Source: Actinoplanes sp. M2I2
GTDB lineage: Bacteria > Actinomycetota > Actinomycetes > Mycobacteriales > Micromonosporaceae
Direction of reading: 5' to 3'
NCBI RefSeq assembly: GCF_023544445.1
Contig: NZ_JALPVJ010000020.1
Span: forward strand, 62,001-126,000
DNA: 64,000 bases
A program made the position numbers and the translations under genes. Every line of letters begins with the position of its first letter. Position 1 is the stretch's first letter. This document shows, in pieces, positions 25,799 to 34,468 of this stretch. A model generated the notes under the pieces. The model did not search any database. It was not told the DNA's origin and saw nothing but the letters and a program-made list of their open reading frames with translations.

Positions 25799-26464
25799 AT
25801 GCATGGAGTTCTCTTGCCCTCCCTCGTTGCCCCAGGCGCGATCCTGGCTCGCCCCGATGCCGCCGTCGCGGCGCTCGTACCACCCCCGGCGAGCGCCGCG
25901 ACGGTTGTCGAGCCGGTCGGCCCCGCCGACCCGGCCGAGGCGCTGCAGCACCTCCAGCGGGAGCACGGTCCGGTCCTGCTGAGCTACCTGACCCGGCTGA
26001 CCGGCGGCGACCGGCATCGGGCGGAGGATCTCGTGCAGGAGGTCCTGCTGCGGGCCTGGCTCAACCCGCAGGCCCGGGACGCCGACGGCCGGTGGAGCCG
26101 AGCGTGGGTCTTCACCGTCGCCCGGCGCCTGGTCATCGATCAGACCCGCGCGAACCAGGCACGGCCCCTCGAACTGTCCGATGAGGACCTGGACGAGCGC
26201 GCCGTCGCGGACGACGTGATCGAACGTCTGCAGGACGCCGCCCTGGTCCGTGACGCCCTGGCCGCCCTGCCCGAACGGCGGCGGCGGACGTTGCTCGAGA
26301 TCTACTACCTCGATCTCTCGGTGAGCGAGGTCGCCGACCTCCATGAGGTGCCGGAGGGCACTGTGCGCTCCCGCACCTTCTACAGCCTCAAGGCGCTGGG
26401 CGAGGCGCTGGTCAGCCGGGGCTTCCGCGACCGGCCCCGGCGCCGGTCGAACCCCCTTCTTTGA
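25799..26464 (+). CDS. ECF-type RNA polymerase sigma factor
   Basis: 221 aa. After an unusual Ala/Pro-rich N-terminus of about 45 residues, region 2 reads LLSYLTRLTGGDRHRAEDLV, QEVLLRAWLNP and RAWVFTVARRLVIDQTRA. Region 4 reads LAALPERRRRTLLEIYYLDL and SVSEVADLHEVPEGTVRSRT. The ATG at 25799 is assumed; a shorter start is possible. No anti-sigma gene with HxxxCxxC is adjacent. It resembles the two other ECF factors in this window (QE[VT][LM]LR.W, F.VARRL.ID). Confidence 0.9.
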   Translation: MHGVLLPSLVAPGAILARPDAAVAALVPPPASAATVVEPVGPADPAEALQHLQREHGPVLLSYLTRLTGGDRHRAEDLVQEVLLRAWLNPQARDADGRWSRAWVFTVARRLVIDQTRANQARPLELSDEDLDERAVADDVIERLQDAALVRDALAALPERRRRTLLEIYYLDLSVSEVADLHEVPEGTVRSRTFYSLKALGEALVSRGFRDRPRRRSNPLL

Positions 26465-26577
26465 CAAGTGGGTGTCGTGGGCCGCCAGCGATGGGATCTC
26501 CGGAGCGCAGTCGGCCGAGGCCTTCGTCGAAGCGCTCGACCGGGCCGCGGCCGAGTCATGACCCCCGCGGCCGTCGG

Positions 26578-27804
26578 TCAGGCGACGAGGAACGTGCCGG
26601 CCATGAAGATCACCAGGAAGACCGACTGCAGGGCGACGCCGACCATCAGCACCGCGCGGTCGACCGTCTCGCTGGCGCCCATCCGGGCCAGCACCAGGAA
26701 GACCGCCACCGCCTCCATCGCGTAGCGCGCGGCCGACTGCATCGACCGGCCACCGACCTCGGTCGACATCAGCATGAGCAGGGTGATCCCGGCCTGCACC
26801 ACGAGGTAGACCTGATCGCGCCGGAACTTGAACGGGCCCTTCACGCACAGAACGAGCAACACCACCGCGATCAGGATCGTGCCGGCGTCCAGGATCGCGC
26901 CGATGGTGGGCTTGTCGAGCGGCCCGTGCCCGGCGATCTGCCGGACCGAGATCAGCCAGGCCTCGCCGGGAAACGTGTACCGCCGTCCCCACTGGTCCTG
27001 GGCGATGCTGAACTGGATCGGGCTGCCCAGCTCGACCAGGCAGTAGAGGCTGTATCCGGCGACGCCCAGCGGCACCAGGGCCGGCCCGAGCACGTCCGGG
27101 CGGATCCGGCTCGGCCGCCAGCCGACCTGGCGCAGGTACTCGACGGCCAGCGGCACGATCAGCAGGAGCCCGAACAGCCGGGTGGCCGACGACAGCGCGC
27201 CCAGCGTCCCGGCCAGCCACCAGTGCCCGCGGCGCCCGGCGTACAGAGCGCCGATCGCCAGCAGCAGGAACAGCGACTCGTTGTAGCCGATGAACAGGAA
27301 GAAGGCCATCGGGAAGGCGGCCAGGTACCAGGCCGCCCGGCGGGCCACCCGCGGCCCGAACTCGTGGTCGGCCAGCCGGTACAGCACGGCCAGGACGCCG
27401 TACGCCGCCGCGTTGGCGATCACCAGCGCGGCGACCAGCCCGCCGCCCGGGAGCACCGGGTCGGCGGCGTGGATCAGCATCGGGTACAGCGGGAAGAACG
27501 CCGGGTAGCCCGGGCCGACGTGATACCCGGCCTCGGCGATCGTCACGTAGTGGGCGGCGTCCCACCCGTTCCAGCCCAGGGCGATCGACGACAGACCGGG
27601 TGCGGAAGCGTCTCCCCGGTCGGCCAGCCAGGCGAGCGCGCCCACCAGCACATGGACGACCAGCGAGGACGACCACACCGCGAGGGCCACCAGCAACGCC
27701 GAGCGCCACGGACGACGGACCGGCGCCACGAAGACCGGCCCGGCGATGCGGCCGGGATCGGGCTCGGCGGTCCGGGCGGGCGCGATCACGGCGGGTGCCG
27801 TCAT
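26578..27804 (-). CDS. PIG-V-like membrane mannosyltransferase (GT-C)
   Basis: 408 aa with about ten transmembrane helices. Motifs expected for PIG-V/GT76-like enzymes are visible: WNGWDAAHYVTIAEAGYHVG, with the Asp in the first external loop, then FFPLYPMLIHA and FPMAFFLFIGYNESLFLLLA. The ATG at 27804 overlaps the stop of the GT2 gene by 4 bp (ATGA); the long upstream frame is spurious. The enzyme probably transfers a sugar from a polyprenyl-phosphate donor on the outer membrane face, and the adjacent GT2 could make that donor. Acceptor unknown. Confidence 0.82.
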   Translation of the reverse strand: MTAPAVIAPARTAEPDPGRIAGPVFVAPVRRPWRSALLVALAVWSSSLVVHVLVGALAWLADRGDASAPGLSSIALGWNGWDAAHYVTIAEAGYHVGPGYPAFFPLYPMLIHAADPVLPGGGLVAALVIANAAAYGVLAVLYRLADHEFGPRVARRAAWYLAAFPMAFFLFIGYNESLFLLLAIGALYAGRRGHWWLAGTLGALSSATRLFGLLLIVPLAVEYLRQVGWRPSRIRPDVLGPALVPLGVAGYSLYCLVELGSPIQFSIAQDQWGRRYTFPGEAWLISVRQIAGHGPLDKPTIGAILDAGTILIAVVLLVLCVKGPFKFRRDQVYLVVQAGITLLMLMSTEVGGRSMQSAARYAMEAVAVFLVLARMGASETVDRAVLMVGVALQSVFLVIFMAGTFLVA

Positions 27805-28772
27805 GACGAGGCCCCGGCCGGGCGGCGGGCGGTCACCGCGGAGTCGAAGGTCACCACGTAGGCCGGGCGGCCCTGGAGCGAGGTGAAGATGCGGGCCACG
27901 TACTCGCCGAGCAGTCCCAGGCACAGCAGTTGCAGCGCGCCGAGGAACACGAGCGCCACGAACATCGACGTCCATCCGGGCACGACGGTGCCCCATAGGT
28001 ACGCCGCCGAGACCGCCACGCCCAGCACGAGGCACAGGACGATGCCGGCCGAGCCCAGCCAGGTCGCGACCCGCAGCGGCGCGGCCGAGAACCCGGTGAT
28101 GCTGTCCAGGGCCAGCCGGATCATCTTGGCCAGCGGGTACTTGGAGCGGCCGGCGGCGCGCCTCTCACGGGCGTACGGCACCTCGCCGCTCGGCAGGCCC
28201 AGCCAGGGGACGAGCAGCCGGTAGACCGGCAGGTGCTCCGGCAGCTCGGTCAGCGCGTCCACCGCGGTCCGGCTCAGCAGGCGGAAGTCCCCGGCGTTGT
28301 CCGGCACCGAGGCGCCGACCACCCGCCGGATCAGCCGGTAGTACAGGCCGGCCGTCCAGCGCTTGAACGGGCTGTCGGTGCTGCGATCGGTCCGCACGCC
28401 GTGCACGACGTCGAGCTGCTCGGTCTCGGCCAGGACCAGCATGTCGGCGATGACCTCGGGCGGGTCCTGGAGGTCGACGTCGATGCTGACCACGTACCGG
28501 CCCCGGGCACGCTGCAGGCCGGCGGTGAGCGCGTTCTGGTGCCCGGCGTTGCGCCGCAGCCGCACGACCCGCAGCTGCGGCCAGTCGCGGCGCATCCGTT
28601 CCAGCACGGCCGCCGTGGCGTCCCGGCTGCCGTCGTCGACGGTCAGCACCTCGTACGACTCACCCAGACCGTCGAGGACGGGACGCAGCCGCTCGGCGAA
28701 CAGCGGCAGCACATCCTCCTCGTTGAAGACGGGCACGACTACCGACAGTCCCGGCAGGAGATCGACGCTCAC
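27801..28772 (-). CDS. GT2 glycosyltransferase, DPM1/GtrB-like (polyprenyl-phosphate sugar synthase)
   Basis: 323 aa from the GTG at 28772, which has AAAGGGAG upstream. The GT-A domain shows LSVVVPVFNEEDVLPLFAER, VLTVDDGSRDATAAVLERM and VVSIDVDLQDPPEVI (metal-binding DxD-like D-V-D), and then GDFRLLSR. Two C-terminal transmembrane helices (LGSAGIVLCLVLGVAVSAAY; MFVALVFLGALQLLCLGLLG) match the GtrB type. It likely loads a nucleotide sugar onto polyprenyl phosphate for the coupled PIG-V-like transferase downstream. Confidence 0.9.
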   Translation of the reverse strand: MSVDLLPGLSVVVPVFNEEDVLPLFAERLRPVLDGLGESYEVLTVDDGSRDATAAVLERMRRDWPQLRVVRLRRNAGHQNALTAGLQRARGRYVVSIDVDLQDPPEVIADMLVLAETEQLDVVHGVRTDRSTDSPFKRWTAGLYYRLIRRVVGASVPDNAGDFRLLSRTAVDALTELPEHLPVYRLLVPWLGLPSGEVPYARERRAAGRSKYPLAKMIRLALDSITGFSAAPLRVATWLGSAGIVLCLVLGVAVSAAYLWGTVVPGWTSMFVALVFLGALQLLCLGLLGEYVARIFTSLQGRPAYVVTFDSAVTARRPAGASS

Positions 28773-28783
28773 GTGGCTCCCTT

Positions 28784-28798
28784 TCGTGAAGTTCACGA
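28784..28798. promoter_or_regulatory. Perfect palindrome upstream of the GT2 gene
   Basis: TCGTGAA-G-TTCACGA at 28784-28798 is a perfect 7+1+7 inverted repeat immediately upstream of the GT2 ribosome site. It is a candidate operator, or a small 5' hairpin affecting translation of the GT2/PIG-V pair. Confidence 0.5.
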
Positions 28799-28987
28799 GA
28801 GACACGTTGATCAGATGGCCATAAGGCCCGGTTAAAGGTGGGCGAGGTGGCACGAATCCGGGAGTATCCCCCGCAAGGCCCCTGGAGGTCGCATCGGCTC
28901 GGCCGAAGCGAACCGGATCGCCGGCCCGGGGAGAGAACGGGCGGGCGAAGCCCTCAGGGATGGCCCGGGGCGGCCGATGCGAGGCCC

Positions 28988-30409
28988 ATGTTGCTGCGCT
29001 GCTACGCCGCGTTCACCGGGATCCTGGTCGCGACGTACCTGGCGTGGCCCTACGAATTGCGGCAATGGCCGTTCCTGGCGGTGACCCTGGGGGCCGCCGT
29101 CCCGGCCGTGGTGCTGGGTCTGCGCCGCGCACCGGCCGGGGCCCGGGTGCCGTGGTGGCTGATGCTGGCCTCGCTGACGTTCTACGACCTCGGCAACATC
29201 GCCTGGATCCTGGTGACCACCGTCGGCGGCCGGATCACCGGGGACGGCGGCATCGCCGACCTGTTCTACGCGGCCGGCGGTGTCCTCGTTCTGGGCGCGT
29301 CGATCGCTGTGGTGCGGCTCCAGGGCCGCGGCGACGTCGGCGGTGTCATCGACTCGGTGATCACCGCCGTGGCGCTCGGCGGGGTGCTCTGGGACGCTGT
29401 CCTCCTGCCCGCGCTCACCCGGCAGGACGTCCCCGTGGGCCGGCAGGTCTCCCTCTTCGTCACCATCCTCATGATCACCGGCACGCTCGGCGCGATGCTG
29501 CGGGTCTCCCTGGTCTCCCCGGCCGGGCGTACGGCGTCGGTCCGGCTCTTCACGGCCGGTGTGGCGCTGACTCTCGCGGGCACGGTGGCCGCCGCGCTGA
29601 CGGTCGACGCCCACGGCGTCCGTCCCGACTGGACCAACCTGGTCTTTCTGGCCGCGTACGCCGTTCTCGGCGGCGCCGCGGTTCACCCGTCGGTGGCCCT
29701 GGTGACCTCGCCCGGCCGCGCGCCGAAAGACGACCTGAGCGGCGCCCGGCTGACCTTCCTCGGGGTGATGCTGGCGCTCACCCCGCTGGTCGGCGGCGGC
29801 CGCGCCGTGCTGGGCCTGCCCACGGACGGCATCCTCATCGCGCTGTCCTCGGCCGCGCTGGTGCCGCTGGTCATGGTGCGCGTCGCCCGGCTCGCCGCCC
29901 AGCGCCGGGCCGCCGAACGGGCCCTGCACCGGCTGGCCACCCGGGACGGGCTGACCGGCCTGGCCAACCGGGGCGCCTGCCTGGACCACCTGGCCACGTC
30001 GCTCGAGGAAGGGGCCGACCTGGCCGTGCTGTTCTGCGACCTCGACGGCTTCAAGCCCGTGAACGACCGCCTGGGCCACGCCGCCGGTGACGAACTGCTG
30101 ATCGCGGTGGCCGACCGTCTGAGCACCTGCGTCCGCGACAGCGATCTGGTCAGCCGTTTCGGGGGCGACGAGTTCGTCCTGATCTGCCGGGGCCCGGACG
30201 CGGTCGGCGTGGTCGCCGACCGCATCGCCGGCCTGACCCGGCGCCCGTTCACCGCGGCCGGCGAGCAGGTGCTCATCGGCGTCAGCGTCGGCGTGGCCCG
30301 GCGCCGCCCGGCCGACACCACCGACGACCTGATCAACCGGGCCGACCAGGCCATGTACGAAGCCAAGAAGTCCAAGTCGGTCGGCGCCCTGAGCCTGGTC
30401 GTGGCCTGA
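28988..30409 (+). CDS. Membrane diguanylate cyclase (GGDEF)
   Basis: 473 aa from the ATG at 28988. About eight N-terminal transmembrane helices (residues 1-300) form a putative sensor. A cytoplasmic GGDEF domain covers about 310-470, with DGLTGLANRGACLDHL, LFCDLDGFKPVNDRLGHAAG and the intact signature RFGGDEFVLI. It should synthesise cyclic di-GMP from two GTP. The RxxD inhibitory site expected five residues before GGDEF is not obvious (DSDLVSRF). No EAL domain. It is divergent from the GT2/PIG-V genes and is followed by a convergent LysR gene 13 bp away. Confidence 0.9.
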   Translation: MLLRCYAAFTGILVATYLAWPYELRQWPFLAVTLGAAVPAVVLGLRRAPAGARVPWWLMLASLTFYDLGNIAWILVTTVGGRITGDGGIADLFYAAGGVLVLGASIAVVRLQGRGDVGGVIDSVITAVALGGVLWDAVLLPALTRQDVPVGRQVSLFVTILMITGTLGAMLRVSLVSPAGRTASVRLFTAGVALTLAGTVAAALTVDAHGVRPDWTNLVFLAAYAVLGGAAVHPSVALVTSPGRAPKDDLSGARLTFLGVMLALTPLVGGGRAVLGLPTDGILIALSSAALVPLVMVRVARLAAQRRAAERALHRLATRDGLTGLANRGACLDHLATSLEEGADLAVLFCDLDGFKPVNDRLGHAAGDELLIAVADRLSTCVRDSDLVSRFGGDEFVLICRGPDAVGVVADRIAGLTRRPFTAAGEQVLIGVSVGVARRRPADTTDDLINRADQAMYEAKKSKSVGALSLVVA

Positions 30410-30422
30410 CCCGCACCGCCGG

Positions 30423-31313
30423 TCAGGGAGGAGGCTCGGCCGCCAGCTCGCGCAGCGCGTCCAGGACCGTGCGCACCGCGACCCGGTGCAGGCTCTCGGG
30501 GCGGGCGAGAACGTCGATGTGCCGCTCGGCCGGCAGGTCGGCCAGCGGCCGCAGCACGACGCCGGGACCGGGCCGGCCGGTGTGGCCGGGCAGGAGCGCG
30601 AGCCCGCCGCCGGCCGCCACGATCGCGGCCACGACGGTGAACTCGTTGACCCGGTGGACGATGTCCAGCGGCCGGCCGGCGGCCGCCGCGATCGCCGTCA
30701 GCACACCCTCCAGCGGGAACCCCTCGCGCACGCAGACCCAGGGCTCGGTGCTGACGTCGGCCGCGGTCAGCGAGGACTTCGAGGCCAGCCGGTGGCCCGC
30801 GGGCATCGCGACGTACAGCGGCTCGTGGAGCAGCGGCACGACCGTGAGCCGGTCGGCCGGCCAGGGCGGGCTGTGCGCCAGCCGGTGCGCCAGCACCAGG
30901 TCGTAGTCGGCGGCCAGCGCCGGGAAGCCGGCCTGGGCCACGTCCTCGTCCGAGCACCGCACCGGCGGCAGTCCGGCCCGGCTGAGCAACGGGCCGAACC
31001 AGGTCAGCCCGGCGCTGTGGAAGGCGGCCACCGTGACGGGTGCGGCCGGGTCGTCGAGGTAGGCCTGCACAGCCCGGCCGGCCCGGTCGAGCGCGGTGGA
31101 GACCTCGATCGCCGCGACGGCGAGGGCCCGGCCCGCCTCGGTCAGCACGAGACGGCGGCCGCGGCGCTCGGTCAGCGGCACCCGAGCCGACCGTTGCAGC
31201 GACCGCAGCTGCTGGGAGACCGCCGACGGCGTGATGTGCATCGCCCGGGCGACGGCGGCGACGCTGCCCCGGTCGCCGAGTTCCCTGAGCAGGCGCAGGT
31301 GGTGCAGATCCAT
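30423..31313 (-). CDS. LysR-family transcriptional regulator
   Basis: 296 aa. The HTH is at residues 1-60 (MDLHHLRLLRELGDRGSVAA, VARAMHITPSAVSQQLRSLQ), with the effector domain from about 90 (PVTVAAFHSAGLTWFGPLL; NEFTVVAAIVAAGGGLALLPGH). The ATG at 31313 lies 72 bp from the divergent EamA transporter start, the classic LysR arrangement, so it probably controls that gene and itself. Ligand unknown. Confidence 0.92.
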   Translation of the reverse strand: MDLHHLRLLRELGDRGSVAAVARAMHITPSAVSQQLRSLQRSARVPLTERRGRRLVLTEAGRALAVAAIEVSTALDRAGRAVQAYLDDPAAPVTVAAFHSAGLTWFGPLLSRAGLPPVRCSDEDVAQAGFPALAADYDLVLAHRLAHSPPWPADRLTVVPLLHEPLYVAMPAGHRLASKSSLTAADVSTEPWVCVREGFPLEGVLTAIAAAAGRPLDIVHRVNEFTVVAAIVAAGGGLALLPGHTGRPGPGVVLRPLADLPAERHIDVLARPESLHRVAVRTVLDALRELAAEPPP

Positions 31314-31385
31314 AAGGCTTCACTACACCATTGGTTGAGGGGTTGGCACCTTGTCTTCACGATAGTCCGGCTCCAGGCTGCGACC

Positions 31386-32264
31386 ATGTCGATACGTCGC
31401 AGCGATCTGTTGTTGCTGGCCGTGGCGATGGTGTGGGGGAGCAGCTATCTGGCCGCCCAGACCCTCGTCCTGGCCGGTGGGGTGCTGGCCGTGCTGGCGC
31501 TGCGCTTCGTGATCTCGGCGATCGCGCTGGCGCCGGCGATGATCGTGCGACGGCCCGGCCGGCCCGAGCTCCGGGTCGGGGCGCTGCTCGGCCTCACCCA
31601 GGCGACGGTGCTGGTGCTGGAGACGTACGGGGTGTCGCTGACCAGCGCGACCAACGCCGGGGTCCTGATCAGCCTGACGATCCTGCTCACGCCCGTGCTC
31701 GAGGGGGCCGTGCGCCGGCGGTGGCTGCCGCCCCGGTTCTTCGGCGCCGCGGCGGTGGCGGTCGCCGGGGTGGTCCTGCTCGTCGCCGGCCCGGGCCTGC
31801 GCGCACCGACCGCGGGCGACGCGCTGATGCTCGCCGCGGCCGTCGTCCGCACGGTCCACGTCACGCTGTCCGGCCGCCTGACCGACGGCCGGCGGTACGA
31901 CACGGTGACGCTCACCTGGCTGCAGATGGTGGTCGGCGCGGTCCTGTTCGCGCTGGCCGCGGCGCCCGCCCTGCCCTCGGCGGTGCGGGCCTTCGGGCCG
32001 GGGCAGTGGCTCGGCGTGCTGTATCTGGCGCTCGGCTGCAGCGTGTTCGCGTTCCTGGTGCAGCTGTGGGCGATCCGCCGGACGTCGGCGGCCCGCGCGA
32101 GCCTGCTGCTGGGCACCGAACCGGTGTGGGCGGTGCTGATCGGGGTCGGCATCGCCGGCGAACACCTGACCGCGGTGGCCGTCGCCGGGATCGCGCTGGT
32201 CCTCGGCGGCACCTACTACGGCCAGCGCGTCGAGGCCGGCCACCGGGCGCCGGTTCCGGTCTGA
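31386..32264 (+). CDS. EamA/DMT-family permease
   Basis: 292 aa from the ATG at 31386. Ten hydrophobic helices form two EamA repeats: the first starts LLLLAVAMVWGSSYLAAQTL, the second ALMLAAAVVRTVHVTLSGRL. The family hallmark LLLGTEPVWAVLIGVGIAGE is near the end. It is probably a metabolite exporter of the inner membrane. A GATAGT hexamer in the short divergent region could be its -10 element. LysR-EamA divergent pairs are common, and the regulator probably senses the exported compound or a precursor. Confidence 0.9.
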   Translation: MSIRRSDLLLLAVAMVWGSSYLAAQTLVLAGGVLAVLALRFVISAIALAPAMIVRRPGRPELRVGALLGLTQATVLVLETYGVSLTSATNAGVLISLTILLTPVLEGAVRRRWLPPRFFGAAAVAVAGVVLLVAGPGLRAPTAGDALMLAAAVVRTVHVTLSGRLTDGRRYDTVTLTWLQMVVGAVLFALAAAPALPSAVRAFGPGQWLGVLYLALGCSVFAFLVQLWAIRRTSAARASLLLGTEPVWAVLIGVGIAGEHLTAVAVAGIALVLGGTYYGQRVEAGHRAPVPV

Positions 32265-32342
32265 TCCCCGGCGACCCGCCGCGAGCGATCTATCGTTGCC
32301 GGTGGAGGGCACTTCCGCCCGCCGCCGTCCGGGGAGTTGGTC

Positions 32343-32825
32343 ATGGCTCAGTTCACTGTCGTCCAGGAGGTCGGCGCGGCCGCTACCGAGGTGTGGGCGG
32401 CGCTGGTGGACTGGCCGCGGCACGGCCGGTGGGCGCCCCTGACCGAGGTGCGGACCCTGACCGAGCGTCCCGACGGCGTCGGCGCCCGGTTCGTCGGCCG
32501 TACGGGTCTGGGCCGGTTGGCCTTCGACGATCCGATGACCGTGACCTCCTGGACGGCCCCGGAAGGTGACTCCCCGGGCGATCGGGCCGGCAGGTGTGAA
32601 GTGATGAAGACGGGCCGGGTCGTGCACGGGCGGGCCTGGTTCTCGGTGACGCCGTTGCCGGGCTCGCGCAGCCGCGTGGTCTGGTTCGAGGACGTCACCG
32701 TCTCCCCGCGCCGGCTCACCCGGTTCGCCGGTCCGCTGTTGTCGATCGCCGGCCGGCTCGGCTTCGCCGCCACCCTGCGAGCCCTCGCCCGCGAGGTCGA
32801 ACACACCGCCGCATCGCGCGTCTAG
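32343..32825 (+). CDS. SRPBCC-superfamily (polyketide cyclase/START-like) protein
   Basis: 160 aa. The ATG at 32343 is supported by GGGGAG at 32331-32336. The sequence shows the SRPBCC pattern: N-terminal strand FTVVQEVGAAATEVWAALVD, WPRHGRWAPLTEV, a central beta sheet (RVVHGRAWFSVTPLPGSRSR VVWFEDV in two blocks) and a long C-terminal helix. These proteins bind hydrophobic ligands in a helix-grip pocket. Ligand unknown. It appears monocistronic. Confidence 0.85.
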   Translation: MAQFTVVQEVGAAATEVWAALVDWPRHGRWAPLTEVRTLTERPDGVGARFVGRTGLGRLAFDDPMTVTSWTAPEGDSPGDRAGRCEVMKTGRVVHGRAWFSVTPLPGSRSRVVWFEDVTVSPRRLTRFAGPLLSIAGRLGFAATLRALAREVEHTAASRV

Positions 32826-32885
32826 CGCGCTCACCTGGCGCCAGGCCGAGCCGGTCGGCCGCGATCGCTCAAGAGCGGGCCCCAG

Positions 32886-33374
32886 GTGCCGATGGGAGAA
32901 CGTGCCGATCGGCAGGTCCCGTCGGATGCCGCACTGGGGAGCCTGCCTGACCGTGGGAGCAGCCGCGACCGCCGGCTACGGGCTGTGCTGCCTCCGGGTG
33001 CGGTCGGGCAGGCCGTCGTCTACGGCCTGATCGGTACGGTGTCCGTCGCCGTCGTGGTCCACGCCGTCCGCCGGTATCGGCCGCAACAATCCTCGACCTG
33101 GTACACGTTCATCGCCGGCCTCGCCGCGTGGCTCGCGAGCAAGGCCTACAACGACCTCCACGGCCACCAGGCCGGCGACGAGCTGCTCGCCGCCGCGGCG
33201 ACGGCCTGGCGCGCGAACCTCCGCGACGGTGGCCTGCTGGCCCGGTACGGCGACGAGGAGTTCGGCCTCCTGCTGCCGGCCCGGACTCTCGCGGAAGCCG
33301 CCGGCAAGCACGCCGGTCGGGCCCGGATCACCACCGATCTCGCCCCGATCGCCGTGGACCTCTCCCGGTCATGA
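32886..33374 (+). pseudogene. Degenerate, internally deleted GGDEF gene
   Basis: A 162-codon frame with one hydrophobic segment (VVYGLIGTVSVAVVVHAV), joined abruptly at LASKAYNDLHGHQAGDELLA to the middle of a GGDEF domain, whose usual preceding part (DxLTGLxNR and the metal-binding FxDxDxFK strand) is missing. The signature reads RYGDEEFGLLLP rather than RYGG(D/E)EF. The second half of the domain is cut short after about 25 residues. It looks like the remnant of a second membrane diguanylate cyclase and is not expected to bind GTP productively. Start GTG 32886 or ATG 32892. Confidence 0.7.
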
Positions 33375-33396
33375 CGACCGCGCGTGGGTGTCGCCC

Positions 33397-34221
33397 CTAC
33401 GGGATCCGGGCGACGGCGCCGTAGCCGGTGGCCTCGGCGGCGGTCGGCCGGGGGCCGGGCCCGGGGCGCCAGTCGGACACCGAGACGATGCCCGGCTCCA
33501 GCAGCTCCAGGTCGTCGAAGAACGTGGTGACCTCGGCGAGCGTTCGCGGGGAGAAGCGGGGCTTGATGTTCTCGTTGATCGCGTTCATGGCGGCGATCGT
33601 CTCGGGGTCGAGCGGGTCGAACGTCGCGTGCGACAGCATCAGGTAGCTGCCGGCCGGCAGGGCGGCGACCAGCCTGTTCACGATGCCGTAGGGATCCTCG
33701 TGGTCCTCGACGAAGTGCATGATCGCCACCAGCTGCAGCGCGATGGGCCGGGTCCAGTCCAGGGTGCTGCGCACCGCCGGGTCGGCGAGGATCTTTTCCG
33801 GGTCGCGCACGTCGGCGTCGATGTAGGCCGTGGCGCCCTCGTCCGAACTGGTCAGCAACGCCCGGGCGTGGCTGAGCACGAGCGGGTCGTTGTCGACGTA
33901 GACGATCCGCGACTCGGGCGCGATGCCCTGGGCCACGTCGTGCACGTTGTCCGCGGTGGGCAGCCCGGTGCCGATGTCGAGGAACTGCCGGATGCCGGCC
34001 TCGCCGGCGAGGTGGCGCACCGCCCGCTGCATGAACGCGCGGTTCTCCCGGGCGGCGGTGCGGATGTGCGGGAACACGCCGGCGATGGCGTCCCCGGCGT
34101 CCCGGTCGGCCTGGAAGTTGTCCTTACCGCCGAGCCAGTAGTTGTACCGTCGCGCCGGATGCGGTCGGGTGGGGTCGAGATCTGGTCCGCTGCGCTGATC
34201 TCTGCCCTGGTCGCTGCCCAT
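33397..34221 (-). CDS. SAM-dependent methyltransferase, DUF574/Methyltransf_19 family
   Basis: 274 aa from the ATG at 34221 (GGAGACGG upstream). Family hallmarks of this actinobacterial group are clear: HPARRYNYWLGGKDNFQADR, ENRAFMQRAVRHLAGE, QFLDIGTGLPTADNVHDVAQ (SAM-binding motif I) and IVYVDNDPLVLSHARALL. It is a predicted cytosolic Rossmann-fold methyltransferase. Streptomycetes and relatives carry many paralogues of unknown substrate. It appears monocistronic. Confidence 0.92.
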   Translation of the reverse strand: MGSDQGRDQRSGPDLDPTRPHPARRYNYWLGGKDNFQADRDAGDAIAGVFPHIRTAARENRAFMQRAVRHLAGEAGIRQFLDIGTGLPTADNVHDVAQGIAPESRIVYVDNDPLVLSHARALLTSSDEGATAYIDADVRDPEKILADPAVRSTLDWTRPIALQLVAIMHFVEDHEDPYGIVNRLVAALPAGSYLMLSHATFDPLDPETIAAMNAINENIKPRFSPRTLAEVTTFFDDLELLEPGIVSVSDWRPGPGPRPTAAEATGYGAVARIP

Positions 34222-34468
34222 CACCGTCTCCGTTGTCCGTCGATGCGATTTCGCCATCCTAGACCGCGACGAAAACCGCCCGCGTCCCCAGGAGCGTCCA
34301 CGGTGGTCGGCCCGCGCGGCGCCTCGCGCCTCACCGGGCGCGGCGTCCGGAATCACGGATTTCGTCGACTATGGAGATCTTCATGACGGTACGCCGGTCG
34401 TTCGCCGCCCTGCCCGCGTCGCTTCCGGTGATGGCACGTCCTGTCCTCGCCGGCCCCGATCCGGCTCG

